The notes under the pieces were generated by a model. It made no database searches. It was not told the DNA's origin and was given only the letters and a program-made list of their open reading frames with translations. The translations under genes were made by a program, and so were the position numbers. A stretch of DNA of 64,000 bases from Bufo bufo (Eukaryota > Chordata > Amphibia > Anura > Bufonidae): positions 261,967,918-262,031,917 of the forward strand of contig NC_053391.1 of NCBI RefSeq assembly GCF_905171765.1, given 5' to 3'. Positions within the stretch are counted from its first letter, which is position 1. Each line of letters begins with the position of its first letter. This document shows positions 1 through 12,240 of the stretch, piece by piece.

Positions 1-376
1 AAAGCAACGCAAGCCTGAAAAGAAAGCAGCTATGTTTATCGGAAGAGCAGTATCAGAACGGTTGTTCTGGATTGCCCTAGTAAGAATGCCTGAGTAACCA
101 TAATGTAGCAATGAAAAGAAATGCAGCTTTAAGTGGAAGCAGAGTATAACACATAATGTAAGAACAAGTTAAGTGAATGCAGCTCTGGATGTGAGTGGTG
201 CCTAAAACATGGTATGGGTACAGCTCTGAGTATGAGCATGAAGAGCATGGTATAAAGCAGCCGTATGAATGTAATCTGAAAGTGAGCAGATTATTAACGT
301 AATGCAACAGCGGACGCATGAACGCAGCTCTAGTAGTGAATGGTGTATAGGACAAAATGTAAATGCAGACACACAG
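1..376. repeat. Degenerate tandem repeat, left part
   Basis: This stretch holds imperfect repeats of a motif like AATGCAGCTCTGG followed by a GTGAGTGG- or GTATAACACA-type segment, seen near 119, 174 and 318. The units are irregular and drifted. No reading frame looks coding. The 12-bp target duplication of the next LINE (GCAGACACACAG) is at 365-376, so this block and the sequence from 6209 onward were once continuous. Confidence 0.5.
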
Positions 377-525
377 GGGGGCGTGGCCGGAAGTTGATAT
401 GAGCGGACGCATGTAGAGGAGCTCCGGACCCAATTCCCCTAACTTCTGCATTATCCTGACAATTTACCGCCGCAAACATTACCTCTAGAACCGGTAGGAG
501 GTCGGTAAAAACCCGCAACTCGAAT

Positions 526-1500
526 ATGGCCCGAAATAGAGCGCAGTCTGCAGCGGACCGGCTCCGAGAGTTTGCCCGCGTGGAAGACCAAGATGGCGCG
601 GGCTCTCGATCGTCATCAGTGGAGAGGACGAAGGAGGATCCTGTGTCTGGAGAGGCGGAACACTCGGCCGCCGAACCATCTTTCAAACAGGTTACTGAAC
701 AGTTGCTGAAAGCAATATCTACCTGCCGCACGTCATGGTGGGCAAACTGGAGGAGGTAAAGGTGGATATTGGCCTGCTCCGCCATGACATGCAGGCCATT
801 CGGGACCGCGTTAAAGAGCCAGAAAACAGGATCTCTGTCGTGGAAGTCCGCCTGCAACCACTTCCCACAAAGATACAGGAATTGTAGCAAAAAGTAAATT
901 TTTGGCAACAGAAATGTGACGACTATGAGAACGTACGCGACGCAATAACTTGCGGATAATCGGCATACCTGAAAAAGCAGAGGGCAATAATCCGTGTGCG
1001 TTTGTCACTACCTGGCTACCGGGATTTTCCTTTCCAGATGCGGCATTCTCAGCGGCATTTATCATTAGAGCGAGCACTCGCGTTCCCGCCAAACCCCTTC
1101 CACCGGGGCTCCTCCGAGACCCTTGCTTGCAAGGCTACTGAAACTCTATGGATAGAGATCATGTGTTACAGATGGCACGCACCAAAACAGGAGCTAAAGT
1201 TTGAAAACAGCACCATTATGATTTTTCCGGATTTTTGTCCGAATTGCAGAAAGAAACGCTGAGCCACGTTCAGCGTGATGAAACGGAGGCTACGCGAAAA
1301 GGAATTTGCCATATTCCATGGTGTATCCAGCCCGTCTGAGAGTAGTAGATGGTGATGTGAGCCGGTTTCCTTCAATAATCCTGAGGAAAGCCACTAACTG
1401 GCTGGATGGAAGGGGAAGAAACGCAAGGGGCCCCAAGATAAAAATGTGAATATTCCCTATTTTCATTGTTTGCACGAGGAAGAGGGGGCCCGGGAACTGG
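526..1500 (+). pseudogene. L1-a ORF1 (RNA-binding protein), degraded
   Basis: ORF1 of L1 elements encodes an RNA-binding chaperone that coats the element's RNA. The first open stretch, 526-759, starts MARNRAQSAADRL. After a frame change near 735, a heptad-like stretch follows (RISVVEVRLQPLPTK), suggesting the coiled coil. At about 945-1030 the conserved RRM-region motif LRIIGIPEKAEGNNP is legible. Near 1310-1420 there is a C-terminal-like stretch with weak similarity to the L1 C-terminal domain. Several stops and frameshifts separate these pieces, so the gene is dead. The start at 526 is chosen because it is the only upstream ATG opening the acidic N-terminal region. Confidence 0.65.
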
Positions 1501-2071
1501 ACATTAGGACCAGCGGGGGTAACATCTGGACAGACTAAGTATACGTTCTGTTGGAAGTTCAGGGATTTGTTTAATGCCTGTCTGCTTTGATTCTTTAGTG
1601 TACTTGACCAAACCCAGCCCATAGACAACCATGAGTGTTCAAATGTGATAATAATCAGGGTAGGGAGGCCATCACACATGTTGATAGGTATTGAGTGGCA
1701 CATGTGTTACCCAGTTCACTAAAGAGTAATCCTCGTTGGCCCAGATGTTCATGTTCTGACCCTGGATCCCATCAGAGGTTGGGGATGGGTCCCTTGGCTG
1801 TGTTAAGAATCACTTCTGTACAAGTTGTAGATTGTGGTGCTACTGGTTAATTTGCCATAAGCACACCTCGTTTACTTGAAGTGCCACATAACAGACGAGG
1901 TATATTGTTTTATTTTTCATGCGACTGGTTCAAGGTTACACATGCAGGGCACTCGTAGTATATGTCAGGATGTGCCTGACGGTTCATATGTTATGTATTC
2001 TGTGCTGTATCAGTCATATGCGAAGTGGTGGGAGGATTGGGAGGTAACTGAGGTCCTTTATATCAGATCAA

Positions 2072-2696
2072 CATGTCAGAAATACGTATAATGTCATGGA
2101 ATGACGAGGGATTGGGTGCTGCTAGAAAACGATGCCATGGTTGTTTTCTGCAGTCAGGAGATTCAACCCACATTATTCCTCTGCCTGCAGGAAACTCAAC
2201 TTAACAGCGGATATACAAGTGCGCATACAAAAGCCCTGGGCTCAATGAGCAGAACACCTCATGTCTATACGAACCTGTTCAGGGGCGTGTATCTCATGGT
2301 GCACAAATCCCTCAGGTGGGAGTTGGAAGCATGTCAGACTAGATACTCGCGGGAACAATTTGTGTTTGTAGCATGCCATATAGTCAACTGTGTTATTGTA
2401 CGTTGTCATAGGTATATACATCCCCCACCCTTTTCCTGTCAGGTTAGTTACAGCAAGCACGTAGCTTTGCAGCCTCATACCCGTCAGCCCGTGTAGTTAG
2501 CTCCTTAGGTGAATTTTAATCTGACTTTAGATAGGACCTGGATAGGCATCACCTGGATAGAAGGTGCTGATGGCCGCTCTAATAACAAGAAGTCCCTAGC
2601 TGAATTAGTGGAAGAGGTGGGTGTGGATGGATATGTGCGACTGAAACACCCTGATGTCAGACAATAATCATGCCATTCCGCTAGTCATAATGTACA
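2072..2696 (+). pseudogene. L1-a ORF2 endonuclease N-terminus, degraded
   Basis: The APE-type endonuclease of ORF2 nicks target DNA to prime reverse transcription. Its start is readable at 2072 as MSEIRIMSWN, the usual first strand of the fold with the metal-binding Asn. Downstream the reading frame is broken by stops and shifts, and only scraps of the endonuclease are visible until 2697, where the intact frame begins. The last endonuclease motif, SDHAP, lies inside the next feature at about 2780. Confidence 0.6.
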
Positions 2697-5600
2697 TTGT
2701 CACGAATAGATTACACCCTGGGCAACTCAACTATGTGCTCTTTAACGTATGATATAGAGTATGGACCGAGGGGTATATCTGACCATGCCCCTGTGCAACT
2801 AACATTGAGGCTAGGTGGGGATAGGATCAGACGCTCAGCTCGGATTAATCCCTTTTGGTTGACCTTGTTTGGACCATCTGATCATATCCCTGATCAATTG
2901 AAGGTGTTTATGGAAGAGCATGAGGAGGAGCCGAATAGTACACTATTATGGGAAACTATGAAAGCATATCTTAGAGGCTGCCTCAGATCTACTATATCAT
3001 ATTTTAAAAAGTCAGCGGCTAGGCAGGAGGAAGGCCTAGCGGCAGATTGCTCTAGATTGGAGGCGGCATACGTCACCGATACCAATGATTTAAATAAGGA
3101 GGCGTGGTTATCTAAAGGGAGACAATACCTGACCCTGCTTAAGGAAAAAGCTCAAAGGAAAATGTTTTTCTCCAAGCAAACATACTTTGAGTTGGGCAAT
3201 CAGTCCAGTAAACTGCTAGCTCACATTGTTAGGCAGAGCCAGGCATCCCCCGCTATACTACGCATTAAAGCATTGGATGGACAGATACTTACAGATCCAG
3301 AGGCTATAGTGGGTAGGTTCCAAGAATACTATAGAGACCTTTATGAATCCAGGGTGAATTACGAGATAGATGATGTCATGCACTATTTTAAGGATCTAGA
3401 TTTCCCTACTTTGTCGCAAGAGGCAGTGGACAGCCTAGAAGCTCCCATAACTGCCTTGGAAATACAGGAGTCTATTTCACAACTAGCGAGGGGTAAGGCC
3501 TCCGGTCCCGATGGACTGCCTTTAGAAGTCTATGTTAAATAGTCTGTCCACATTATTCCACTTCTGCTTAACATGTACAATGATGCTTTCCGAAATGGAT
3601 GCTTCCCGTCATCAATGTATGATGCAACCATAGTACTGCTTTTGAAACCGGGCAAGGAACCGGACGAGTGCGGGTCATATCGTCCGATATCCTTATTAAA
3701 CATAGACTATAAGGTTATAGCAAAGATGTTGGCCGTGCGTCTCGGTAGAGTAGCTACCACCTTAGTACATCCAGATCAATCTGGATTTATGCCTGGCAGG
3801 TCCACCACTGACAATATCAGAAGGGTACAGGTGGTGACCGAGATTGGTCTTCAGAAACAGGAGAAATGGGCTCTGGCATCATTAGACACAGCAAAGGCAT
3901 TCGACTCGGTTGAATGGCCATATTTATTCCAGGTCCTCAGGAAATTTGGTTTTGGCCCCAAATTCAGACGTTGGGTGGAATTATTATATAAAAGTCCCAA
4001 AGCAGGTGTATTGGTGAATGGGTTACTATCAGACAGCTTTTGCCTGAGGAGGGGAACTAGACAGGGTTGCCCCCTATCACCATTACTATTTGCCTTAGCC
4101 ATAGAGCCACTGGCCATGCGTATTAGGGTGGACCCACAATATCACGGCACCCAAATAGGAGAACAGGAGGATAGGGTTGGGTTATATGCCGATGATATGG
4201 TGCTTTTTATGTCACAAACAGAATCCACACTCCCTAGGGCAATCGCCACAATTGAATTATTTAGCCGGTTCTCTGGATTGCGGATAAACTGGTCCAAATC
4301 GACTCTATGCCCTTTATACCAACTGGAGGACACGTTTGACTCAGGAGAGATGCCCATTGTGCATAGCTATAAGTATTTAGGTGTACATATCACCAAAAAT
4401 GTCACGTCCTTCCATATACTGAACATCCAGCCTCTCCTAACGTATTGTAAGGAGAAATTCAGGATATGGCAGAACCTGCCTCTGTCTGTACCAGGGAGGA
4501 TCAATCTGATAAAATTGATTGTCCTGCCAAAATGCTTATATATTCTACAGCATGCACCATATGCAGTTCCAAATAAGTTCTTTCAGAGCCTCACCTCACT
4601 GATGTTACTCTTTATCTGGGGCGCAAATAGACCCAAGCTTTCGATAACTAACCTATCCCGTTTTAAAAAGGAAGGGGGTATGTCCTTGCCCGATGTGTAT
4701 ATATATTATTTAGCTGGACAGCTGAGGAACATCAGAGCTTGGTTGTCACCGGGAGGCGGTCTCTGTAGGCAAGAGAAACAGCTAGCCGATTACCTGGGTA
4801 TTGCCAATTTATGGTCTTTGCTAGAACAACCTAGTCTATTCTCACGTAAGCTACTACCAATTCATAGGGTGGCTGTCCAGGTTTGGAAAGCTAGTAAGAG
4901 ACTATATAGTATAGAGCTGGATTTGTTGGAACCCCCGATTTGGGATAACCCCATGTTTCCTGATCTATTGACGATGCGAGAAGGGACGTTCTGGAAGGAA
5001 CATGGGGTTGTCACAATGGGCAATTTATACAGTAATAATGTATTCAACGATTATGAATCCATGAGCCGTAGACATGAATTACCTAGACAGGCGTTCTATA
5101 GATTCCTACAGTTGAGACACGCCCTGCAAACCCACTACAGGGATACCCCAATCTTACTGTCCACCTTTCCAATGATTGGAGTTATTCACTCCCAAAGACC
5201 ACGTGGTTTTATCTCAGTATTGTATACCCACATCCTAGATGTTAAGCTAAAAGGTGCCCCAATTCAAGCATTAAGTAGATGGAAGGATAAAATCCCAGAC
5301 TTAACTAATGAAGATGAGGAAGATATTCTAGAATCCCCCACACTAGTGTCACCTGCCATAAACAATAAGTTTATCCAAGTTTGCATAATACATCAGAGCT
5401 ACCTGACCCCACTAAGGCTAAATAGGATGGGTAGACTAACCCACTCTGAGTGTCACAGATGTGCGTCAGTAGATGCTGACTTTTGGCATCTTATCTGGGA
5501 ATGCCCCTATGTTCGTGCATTCTGGGAAGGGATAGTCAAGCTACTCACTGATCTCTTAGGTTGTGCAGTAACATTACACCCGAAGATTTGTCTCTTTGGA

Positions 5601-5894
5601 ATATTGAATGAGACTATTTACTCACATCATGTTAGGATATTCCTGAGGGAAGTATTTTTCCTGGCGCGGAAGGCGATCGCCATGAGGTGGATGGGTGACA
5701 GACCACCCACCTTAGCACTATGGAAACAACCAGTCAACTCTATCATACCATATGAGAACATAGTCTTCAAAAATAGGGGTTGCATGCCTAAATTTCAAAA
5801 GGTATGGGGGATATGGTGCGCTTCTCCGAGTACTGCTTACTCAGCCCATAGGTTGTCTGAGGCCTTAAGAGCAGAACAAGCTGAACAGCAGTGA
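2697..5894 (+). pseudogene. L1-a ORF2: endonuclease C-terminus and reverse transcriptase
   Basis: One reading frame runs from 2697 to 5894 with a single TAG at 3540-3542. The frame is the same on both sides of that stop. In order: endonuclease end with SDHAPVQL; a linker; reverse transcriptase with GSYRPISLLN, LDTAKAFDSVEW, the GTRQGCPLSPLLFALA block and the catalytic YADDMVLFM box near 4185-4210; and a C-terminal Cys-rich segment with a CHRC...H...C arrangement near 5450-5500, the ORF2 zinc knuckle region. The reverse transcriptase residues look intact, but the upstream endonuclease is destroyed and the internal stop would truncate the product. This is a far better preserved frame than ORF1. 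Confidence 0.88.
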
Positions 5895-6172
5895 TTCTGA
5901 TATATGGGGAGGTATAGAACGCAGTGAATTGGACCAGCTAGGACTGGTATACAATGTCTGTGTAGTTTCATTTGTTCCAGTTAGGTGGACCTTTTGCTTG
6001 ATGTAATGACGCAAATGTGAAGATACAGCACAGGTGTTTATTGTTTTTTTTTATTTTTTAATTTTGTATTATAATGCACATGTCATATGTACATTTCTTC
6101 TGGATGTCACTGAAGTACAACTAATGTTGGATTTTGTACTGAGACTGTCATTATTATTTGCTTTGTGTGTTC

Positions 6173-6178
6173 AATAAA
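6173..6178 (+). promoter_or_regulatory. Polyadenylation signal of L1-a
   Basis: AATAAA about 20 bases before the right target duplication, in the position expected for the LINE's own 3' end. Confidence 0.75.
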
Positions 6179-6208
6179 GCGAAATTTAAACAAAAAGCAG
6201 ACACACAG

Positions 6209-7110
6209 ACGTAGCTTTGAAGGTAAACATCCTAACCCCAATCATTCAACCATTAGCGCCCAACCCCCTTCGCCCCAGAGCGCTACAAGTCACGGACCGC
6301 GTAACCAAGTCCGATCTTACCGTGAATGCCAGCACTCGCCTGGCACCTTTTGCTGTTTACCCAGACGTGAACGAGCAGCCACACAATGCTGCAGGGTCTT
6401 TTTTTTGCGACCATTGATACATGACCCTTCCAACAACTAATTAAATAAAATACCATCACTTAAACACAGCGTGCGTAGCTTGGAGACACGCGTCCCGTAT
6501 GTAACAGGTATCAGAAAACATGTGACCATACCTATTCTAGGCACATGCTTACACCAATAACATTATGCAATAGCCCCCAACAAGCCCCTAAACAACTGGA
6601 CAAAATATACTAACAACAGTCATTTGACCATTAGCGCCCAACTCTGCTTCGTCCCAGCGTATGCGCAGACAGCAATGTGGGTCTCATGCAAACAAGTCAG
6701 ATTCTACTGTGAACACCAGCACTCGCCTGGCACTTTCTGCCGCTGCCCAGGCGTGAACGAGCCTCCGCACGATGCTGCTGTTTTTTTTTTTTTATCGACC
6801 ATTGATCCACATTTACCATCACTTAAACACAGCATGCATAGCTTGAACCAACTGCAGACACGCGCCCCGCATGTAAACCAGGTATCAGAAAACATACCCA
6901 CCAGGCCTCTGAATAGCCGGACAAACAATACAAACAACCATCGTTTGACCATTAGCGCCCAAACTCTGCTTCATCCCAGAGCGCTACATGTGGCGGACCG
7001 CAGCGTGGGTCCCGTGCAAACAACTCCGATCCAACCATGAATACCAGCGCCCTCCTGAGACATTCTGCCATCGCCCAGCCGTAAGGAGCCTCCACACCAT
7101 GCTGCTGTAT
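6209..7110. repeat. Tandem repeat, three units of about 320-380 bp
   Basis: The motif CATTAGCGCC recurs at 6251, 6629 and 6950, giving spacings of 378 and 321 bases. Each unit also shares the GCACTCGCCTGGCAC-type segment, a poly-T tract before a CGACCATTGAT segment, and a CATCACTTAAACACAGC segment. The third unit is cut short. Short frames cross it but they do not resemble proteins. Confidence 0.8.
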
Positions 7111-7487
7111 CCTAGAGCTGAGCCAGAGGTAGTGAAATCAGCTGAATCGGCGTCAGCCTGGGCCCACAGGTGCCTATAAATAGCCTAGTAATCAGCCAGC
7201 CTGGGCTCACAGGTGCGTATGAATAGCCTTGTAATCATCCTCCCCTCCCACAAATGCAGCAATCTCTTGCTTATACTTGCAGCTCAAGGAGCGCGTGCTT
7301 TGCAGTGTAAGAATGGCTGAAGTGCATGCACAGTTTTCCAGCCATTTTCAGGATGTCTTGCAGTTGGGTGGAATACTTCAGTAAAAGCTTTTACAACCAG
7401 ATTAAAGAGTTCGCATGCAGAGAGCTCGGGTCAGCCCTCCTTGACGTAGCGCCGACACAATGTTTTTTTTTTCGGTTTTTTCGGTGA
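7111..7487. other. Unassigned intergenic sequence
   Basis: There is a near-direct repeat of about 40 bases (AGCCTGGGCNCACAGGTGC) at about 7156 and 7198. The first copy is followed by CTATAAATAGC and the second by a changed version of it. The TATA-like string could be a remnant promoter, but nothing downstream looks like a gene. The block ends at the gypsy-1 target duplication. Confidence 0.4.
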
Positions 7488-7492
7488 CCATG

Positions 7493-8028
7493 TGTCACGA
7501 TGATGTTGCAGATAGCTGGAAGTTATGGAATAAACCATCCGAATGGCTTGATCCCAAACTAAAATAGCATAAAGGTGACCCCTATAAAACCTAAGATCTC
7601 ACCCTGACTGCTAAGCACTTACAAGGGTTCTTCAGAGGTAGCGATTGCATGCCCTCGTACCTAGGACTGTGGGACACCTGAAAACCCTATAATAGTGAGG
7701 GGAACACGACCCTCCGGCTCCCTGCACTTAATACGGAGGGAGTCAGGGTCACCTAGAATCAAGCCAGCAAGGAAACACAATACATGAAAGGACTTATCTA
7801 AACAAGCAGCAACAGAAGTCTCCAGCAGAGAACACTTCAAATCCAGGAAGTAGTATAAACTGCAAAGTGAGGCAGTATGGCAGGGAATATAAAGGAAAGA
7901 GGATTAGTCCAAATAGGCGACACTTGGGAGAAGGAAATGAGATGACAAAGTGAAACCAAAACAAAGAACATAATGCAAGAGGTAGAAAAGGACGTCTGTC
8001 AGACCTTCTCACAGAAGTGGCAGTGACA
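7493..8028 (-). repeat. gypsy-1 3' LTR
   Basis: The 536-bp terminal repeat at the 3' end of the minus-strand element. It starts TGTCACGATG and ends CAGTGACA, and matches 12241-12752. Confidence 0.93.
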
Positions 8029-10572
8029 GTACCCCTCCCTCTACGGGTGGACTCCGGACACTCAGAACCCTCCTTCTCAGGATGAGACCTATGGAAAGCC
8101 TTGATGAGACGAGTGGCCTTAATGTCCGCCACTGGGACCCACATCCTCTCCTCAGGACCATAACCCTCCCAATGAACAAGGTATTGGAGAGAACCGCGGA
8201 TAATGCGAGAATCCACAATGCTAGAGACCTGGAATTCAAGATTACCATCAACAAAAATCGAAGGAGGAGGCAAAGAGGAGGGTACAGTGGGTTGGGCATA
8301 AGGTTTTAATAGGGACCTATGAAAAACATTAGGGATCTTCCAAGTCTGAGGAAGATCAAGACGGAAGGCAACCGAATTGATGACGGACAAGATCTTGTAA
8401 GGCCCAATAAACTTAGGTCCCAACTTCCAGGAGGGAACCTTCAGTTTGATATTCTTTGTAGACAACCACACCAGATCACCCACATTCAGATCCGGACCAG
8501 GCACACGTCTCTTATCCGCCACACGCTTATATCTCTCACTCATCCTCTTCAGATTATCCTGAATCTTTTGCCAAATAAATGACAAAGACGAGGAAAATCT
8601 CTCCTCATCAGGTAAACCAGAAGACCCCTCTCCAGAGAATGTCCCAAACTGTGGATGAAACCCATATGCACCAAAAAATGGTGACTTATCAGAGGACTCC
8701 TGGCGACGGTTATTTAAAGCAAACTCAGCAAGGGACAAAAAAGAATACCAATCCTCCTGATTCTCCGCCACAAAACAGCGCAGATATGTCTCCATATTCT
8801 GATTGACGCGTTCGGTCTGACCATTCGACTGTGGGTGAAAAGCAGAAGAAAATGACAACTAAATCCCCAAGCGAGAACAGAAGACCTTCCAGAATCTGAA
8901 AACAAATTGCGTGCACCTATCAGAAACAATGTCTGAAGGAATGCCATGCAATTTAACAATGTAATCAACAAACGCTTGCGCCAATGTCTTAGCATTGTAA
9001 CCCAGGAAAGGGAATGAAATGCGCCATTTTGCTAAAACGGTCGACTACCACCAGAATGACAGTCTTGCCCGAGGAACGAGGTAGGTCCGTAATGAAGTCC
9101 ATGGACAGATGCGTCCAATGACGGGAAGGAATGGGTAACGGGAGGAGAGAACCCGATGGCCGTGAATGAGGGACCTTGGCACGAGCGCAGGTCTCGCAGG
9201 CTGCCAAAAAACCCTCAACCATCTTATGAAGAGACGGCCACCAGAATCTCCGAGCAATGAGATCTACTGTGGCTCTACTCCCCGGGTGCCCAGCAAGGAC
9301 AGTATCGTGGTGCTCCTTAAAAACCTTGGGTCGTAAAGCGAGAGGCGCAAACAACCTCCCAGGAGGACAAAGATCAGGAGCCTCTGCCTGGGCTGTCTGA
9401 ACCTCTGCCTCCAAATCAAGATAAAGAGCAGAGACGACCACCCCTTCAGCCAAAATGGGACCCGGGTCTTCAAAGTTCCCCCCTCCCGGAAAACAACGTG
9501 ACAGGGCATCCGCCTTCACTTTTTTAACCCCAGGGCAGAATGTGACAACAGAATTAAACCTAGAAAAGAATAAAGACCATCTGGCCTGTCTCAGGTTCAG
9601 ACGCTTGGCTGATTCCAAGTAGGCCAGATTCTTATGGTCGGTGAACACGGTAATAGGGTGTCTGGCTCCCACTAGCCAATGGCGCCATTCCTCAAAAGCT
9701 TATTTGATGGCCAACAACTCCCTATCTCCCACATCATAATTTCTCTCTGCGGAGGAGAGTTTCCTTGAGAAAAAGGCACACGGTCGCCATTTGGCATGAG
9801 AGGAACCCTGAGATAAGACCGCACCCACACCCACCTCAGAAGCGTCAACCTCAACAATAAAATGTAGAGAGACATCAGGTTGTTCCAAAATGGGAGCAGA
9901 AGCAAAACTCTCTTTGATACTAGAAAAGGCCTTAAGCACATCTACCGACCAGGAGGAAAAATCTACCCCCTTTTTAGTCATATCAGTGAGTGGCTTAACA
10001 ACAGAGAAATAATTCAAAATGAACTTTCTGTAATAATTGGCAAAACCCAAAAACCACATCAGCGCCTTCTGATTCTCAGGAAGCTCCCAATCAAGCACAG
10101 CGCGGACCTTCTCAGGGTCCATGTGAAAACCAGAAGCGAAGAGAAGAAAACCAAGAAATTGAATCTCCGGAACCGCAAACAAATATTTTTCCAGTTTAGC
10201 GTACAATTTATTCTCCCGCAGAATGAGCAAGACCTGACATAGGTGGTCCCTATGAGTTTTGAAATCAGGAGAAAACATCTAAATGTCATCTAGATACACC
10301 AGTACAAATTTCCCCATTAAAATGATAAAAAATGCTGTTCACAAAATGTTGGAAGACGACCGGAGCATTCATCAAACCAAAGGGCATAACCAAATTCTCG
10401 AAATGACCCTCAGGGGTATTGAAGGCCGTCTTCCATTCGTCCCCTTCCCTGACCCTGACTAGGTTGTATGCCCCTCTTAAACCCAACTTAGAAAAAACTT
10501 TAGCCCCAACAATCTGGTTAAACAGGTCCGGGATCAGAGGAAGCGGATATGGGTCATGAATTGTGATACAGT
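8029..10572 (-). pseudogene. gypsy-1 pol: reverse transcriptase, RNase H, integrase, chromodomain
   Basis: Pol is spread over several frames, read from high to low coordinates. Reverse transcriptase is at about 10260-10490 ([20 protein letters not shown]). The active-site box is followed by a stop near 10280. RNase H and connection lie at 9700-10278, with a short frame change near 9672. The integrase zinc finger and core start run 8989-9672 (CETCARAKVPHSRP, MDFITDLPRS). The integrase C-terminus and chromodomain are at 8050-8858 (LQYLVHWEGYGPEERMWVP). The integrase core around the second catalytic Asp (about 8860-8990) is scrambled by frameshifts. The gene is dead. Confidence 0.88.
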
Positions 10573-12213
10573 TCAGCTTCCTGAAATCCAGACAAGGTCT
10601 TTAAGAACCATCTTTTTTCTTAACCAAAAAAAAACAGCAGCAGCAGGTGACTTTGAGGGTCGGATGTGTCCCTTTCTCAGGCTGTCAGAGATATAAGTAC
10701 GCATAGCGACTCTTTCAGGTTGGGAGAGATTGTATAAACGTGATTTTGGCAGCTTGGCGCCTGGGATGAGATTAATAGGGCAATCGTACTCCCGGTGAGG
10801 GGGCAGCTCCTGGACACCACTCTCGGAAAACACATCCGAAAATCCAGAGAGAAAAGATGGTACAGTCTTGGTAGAAACCTCTGAAAGAGACGCCGTGAGG
10901 CAATTCTCTCTGCAAAAGTCACTCCAACCATTTATTTGCCTTGCTTGCCAATCAATGGTGGGGTTATGTTTAGTGAGCCAGGGTAGCCCCAACACTAGAG
11001 GAGTAGGTAATCCGCTTAGGACGAAACATGACATATCCTCAACATGAGCATCACCCACAGTCAAACGGATATTGTGAACTATGCCCTTTAACGATTTTTG
11101 AGAAAGTGGAGCGGAATCGATAGCAAAAACAGGTATATCCTTTTCCAAAGTGCATACCTGGAAACCTATAGCAAATTGATTATCAATGAGATTGACAGCT
11201 GCTCCACTATCTACCAAAATCTCACAAACAATGTTCTTGCTGACTGGCGCCACCCTGGCAGGTAGGAGAAAACGGGAACTACAAGCAAACGGCAAACCTT
11301 CCTTTTCCGCATCAACCTTGCCATAAGTAGCAAATGGAAAGTTTTTAGAGGGTTTTTTTCTTTTTGTTTCTTTATTACCCTCAGAAAACTCCCTGAGTCT
11401 CCTAGAGGGGCAAACATTAGCCAAATGATTTATACCCCCACAACAGAAACAAACCCTCCTCTGAGAGCTAAATCCTCTACTATCAGAGGCAAGCAAACCC
11501 AGCTGCATGGCCTCCTGCTCAGAGGGGATTGAGAGAGACTGAGGCCCCTCCGCACTGAATGAGACCGCCCCACTGTCCTTGGATTGAATATGACAGGAAG
11601 GAGTGGTCTCTCCTCTCTCTCTAAGACGCCTGTAAATACGAACAGCTAGAGACATGGCAGACTCCAACGAGGCAGGTCTCTCATGAAAAGCAAATGCATC
11701 TTTCAATCCCTCCGAAAGACCATGGCAAAATTGACTTCAGAGTGCAGCATTGTTCCAACCAGTATCAGCTGCCCATCTCCGAAATTCAGAACAATATATC
11801 TCTGCGGACTGTTTACCCTGGCATAAAAGACGCAGTTTAGATTCAGCCAGAGCAATACGATCCGGGTCATCATATATCTGCCCCAGGGCTACAAAAAATT
11901 CATCCACCGGCAGCAAAATGGCCCAAGACTGAGCGTTATCCCTGAGCAGCGAGATGATGATCCCCACCTTCTGCTCCTCATCAGCAGAGGAATGGGGAAG
12001 TAGGCGAAAATGGAGTTTGCAAGCCTCTCTAAAGCGAACAAAATTCTCACTACCCCCGGAGAATGTATCCGGAAGCGAGATCTTAGGCTCGGAACAAACT
12101 CCATGAACGCAAGCAGAACCGGTCACCTGAAACTGAGACACAGTTTTACGGAGATCTGCTACCTCCAGTGAAAGACCTTGCATGCGGTCAATCAAGGCTG
12201 AAACCGGATCCAT
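10573..12213 (-). pseudogene. gypsy-1 gag-protease and start of pol
   Basis: The start at 12213 (MDPVSALIDRMQG) lies just after the 5' LTR. A single frame runs from there to 10573 with one TGA at 11737-11739. In order: the capsid-like gag region, a CCHC zinc knuckle near 11430 (CFCCGGINHLANVC, all four ligands present), an aspartic protease with LVDSGAAVNLID near 11200, and the N-terminus of reverse transcriptase (YDCPINLIPGAKLPKSRLY). The frame is then lost near 10610 at an A/T homopolymer. In intact relatives this is the structural and maturation part of the particle. Confidence 0.88.
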
Positions 12214-12240
12214 GCTTAAGACGGGTATTGGAGGTTTATA

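Larger units (their letters stand above)
377..6196 (+). mobile_element. L1-like LINE (L1-a), near full length
   Basis: A plus-strand non-LTR retrotransposon. Its 5' end begins GGGGCGTGGCC, the same 5' start as the second L1 in this window (minus strand, at 28401). It ends in an AATAAA signal at 6173-6178 and a short A-rich tail. The 12-bp sequence GCAGACACACAG flanks it on both sides (365-376 and 6197-6208), as expected of target-primed reverse transcription. Order inside: 5' UTR, degraded ORF1, about 0.5 kb of spacer, degraded endonuclease, then a long reverse transcriptase frame and a 3' UTR. It lies in the L1/Tx1 superfamily; I cannot assign the clade further without alignment. Confidence 0.9.

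Noticed and set aside
330..908. A minus-strand open frame of 192 codons
   Set aside because: It lies opposite the L1-a 5' end and ORF1, has unremarkable composition and no recognisable domain.
7173..7183. CTATAAATAGC as a host promoter
   Set aside because: It is part of a short duplicated segment, is not conserved in the second copy, and no gene follows.
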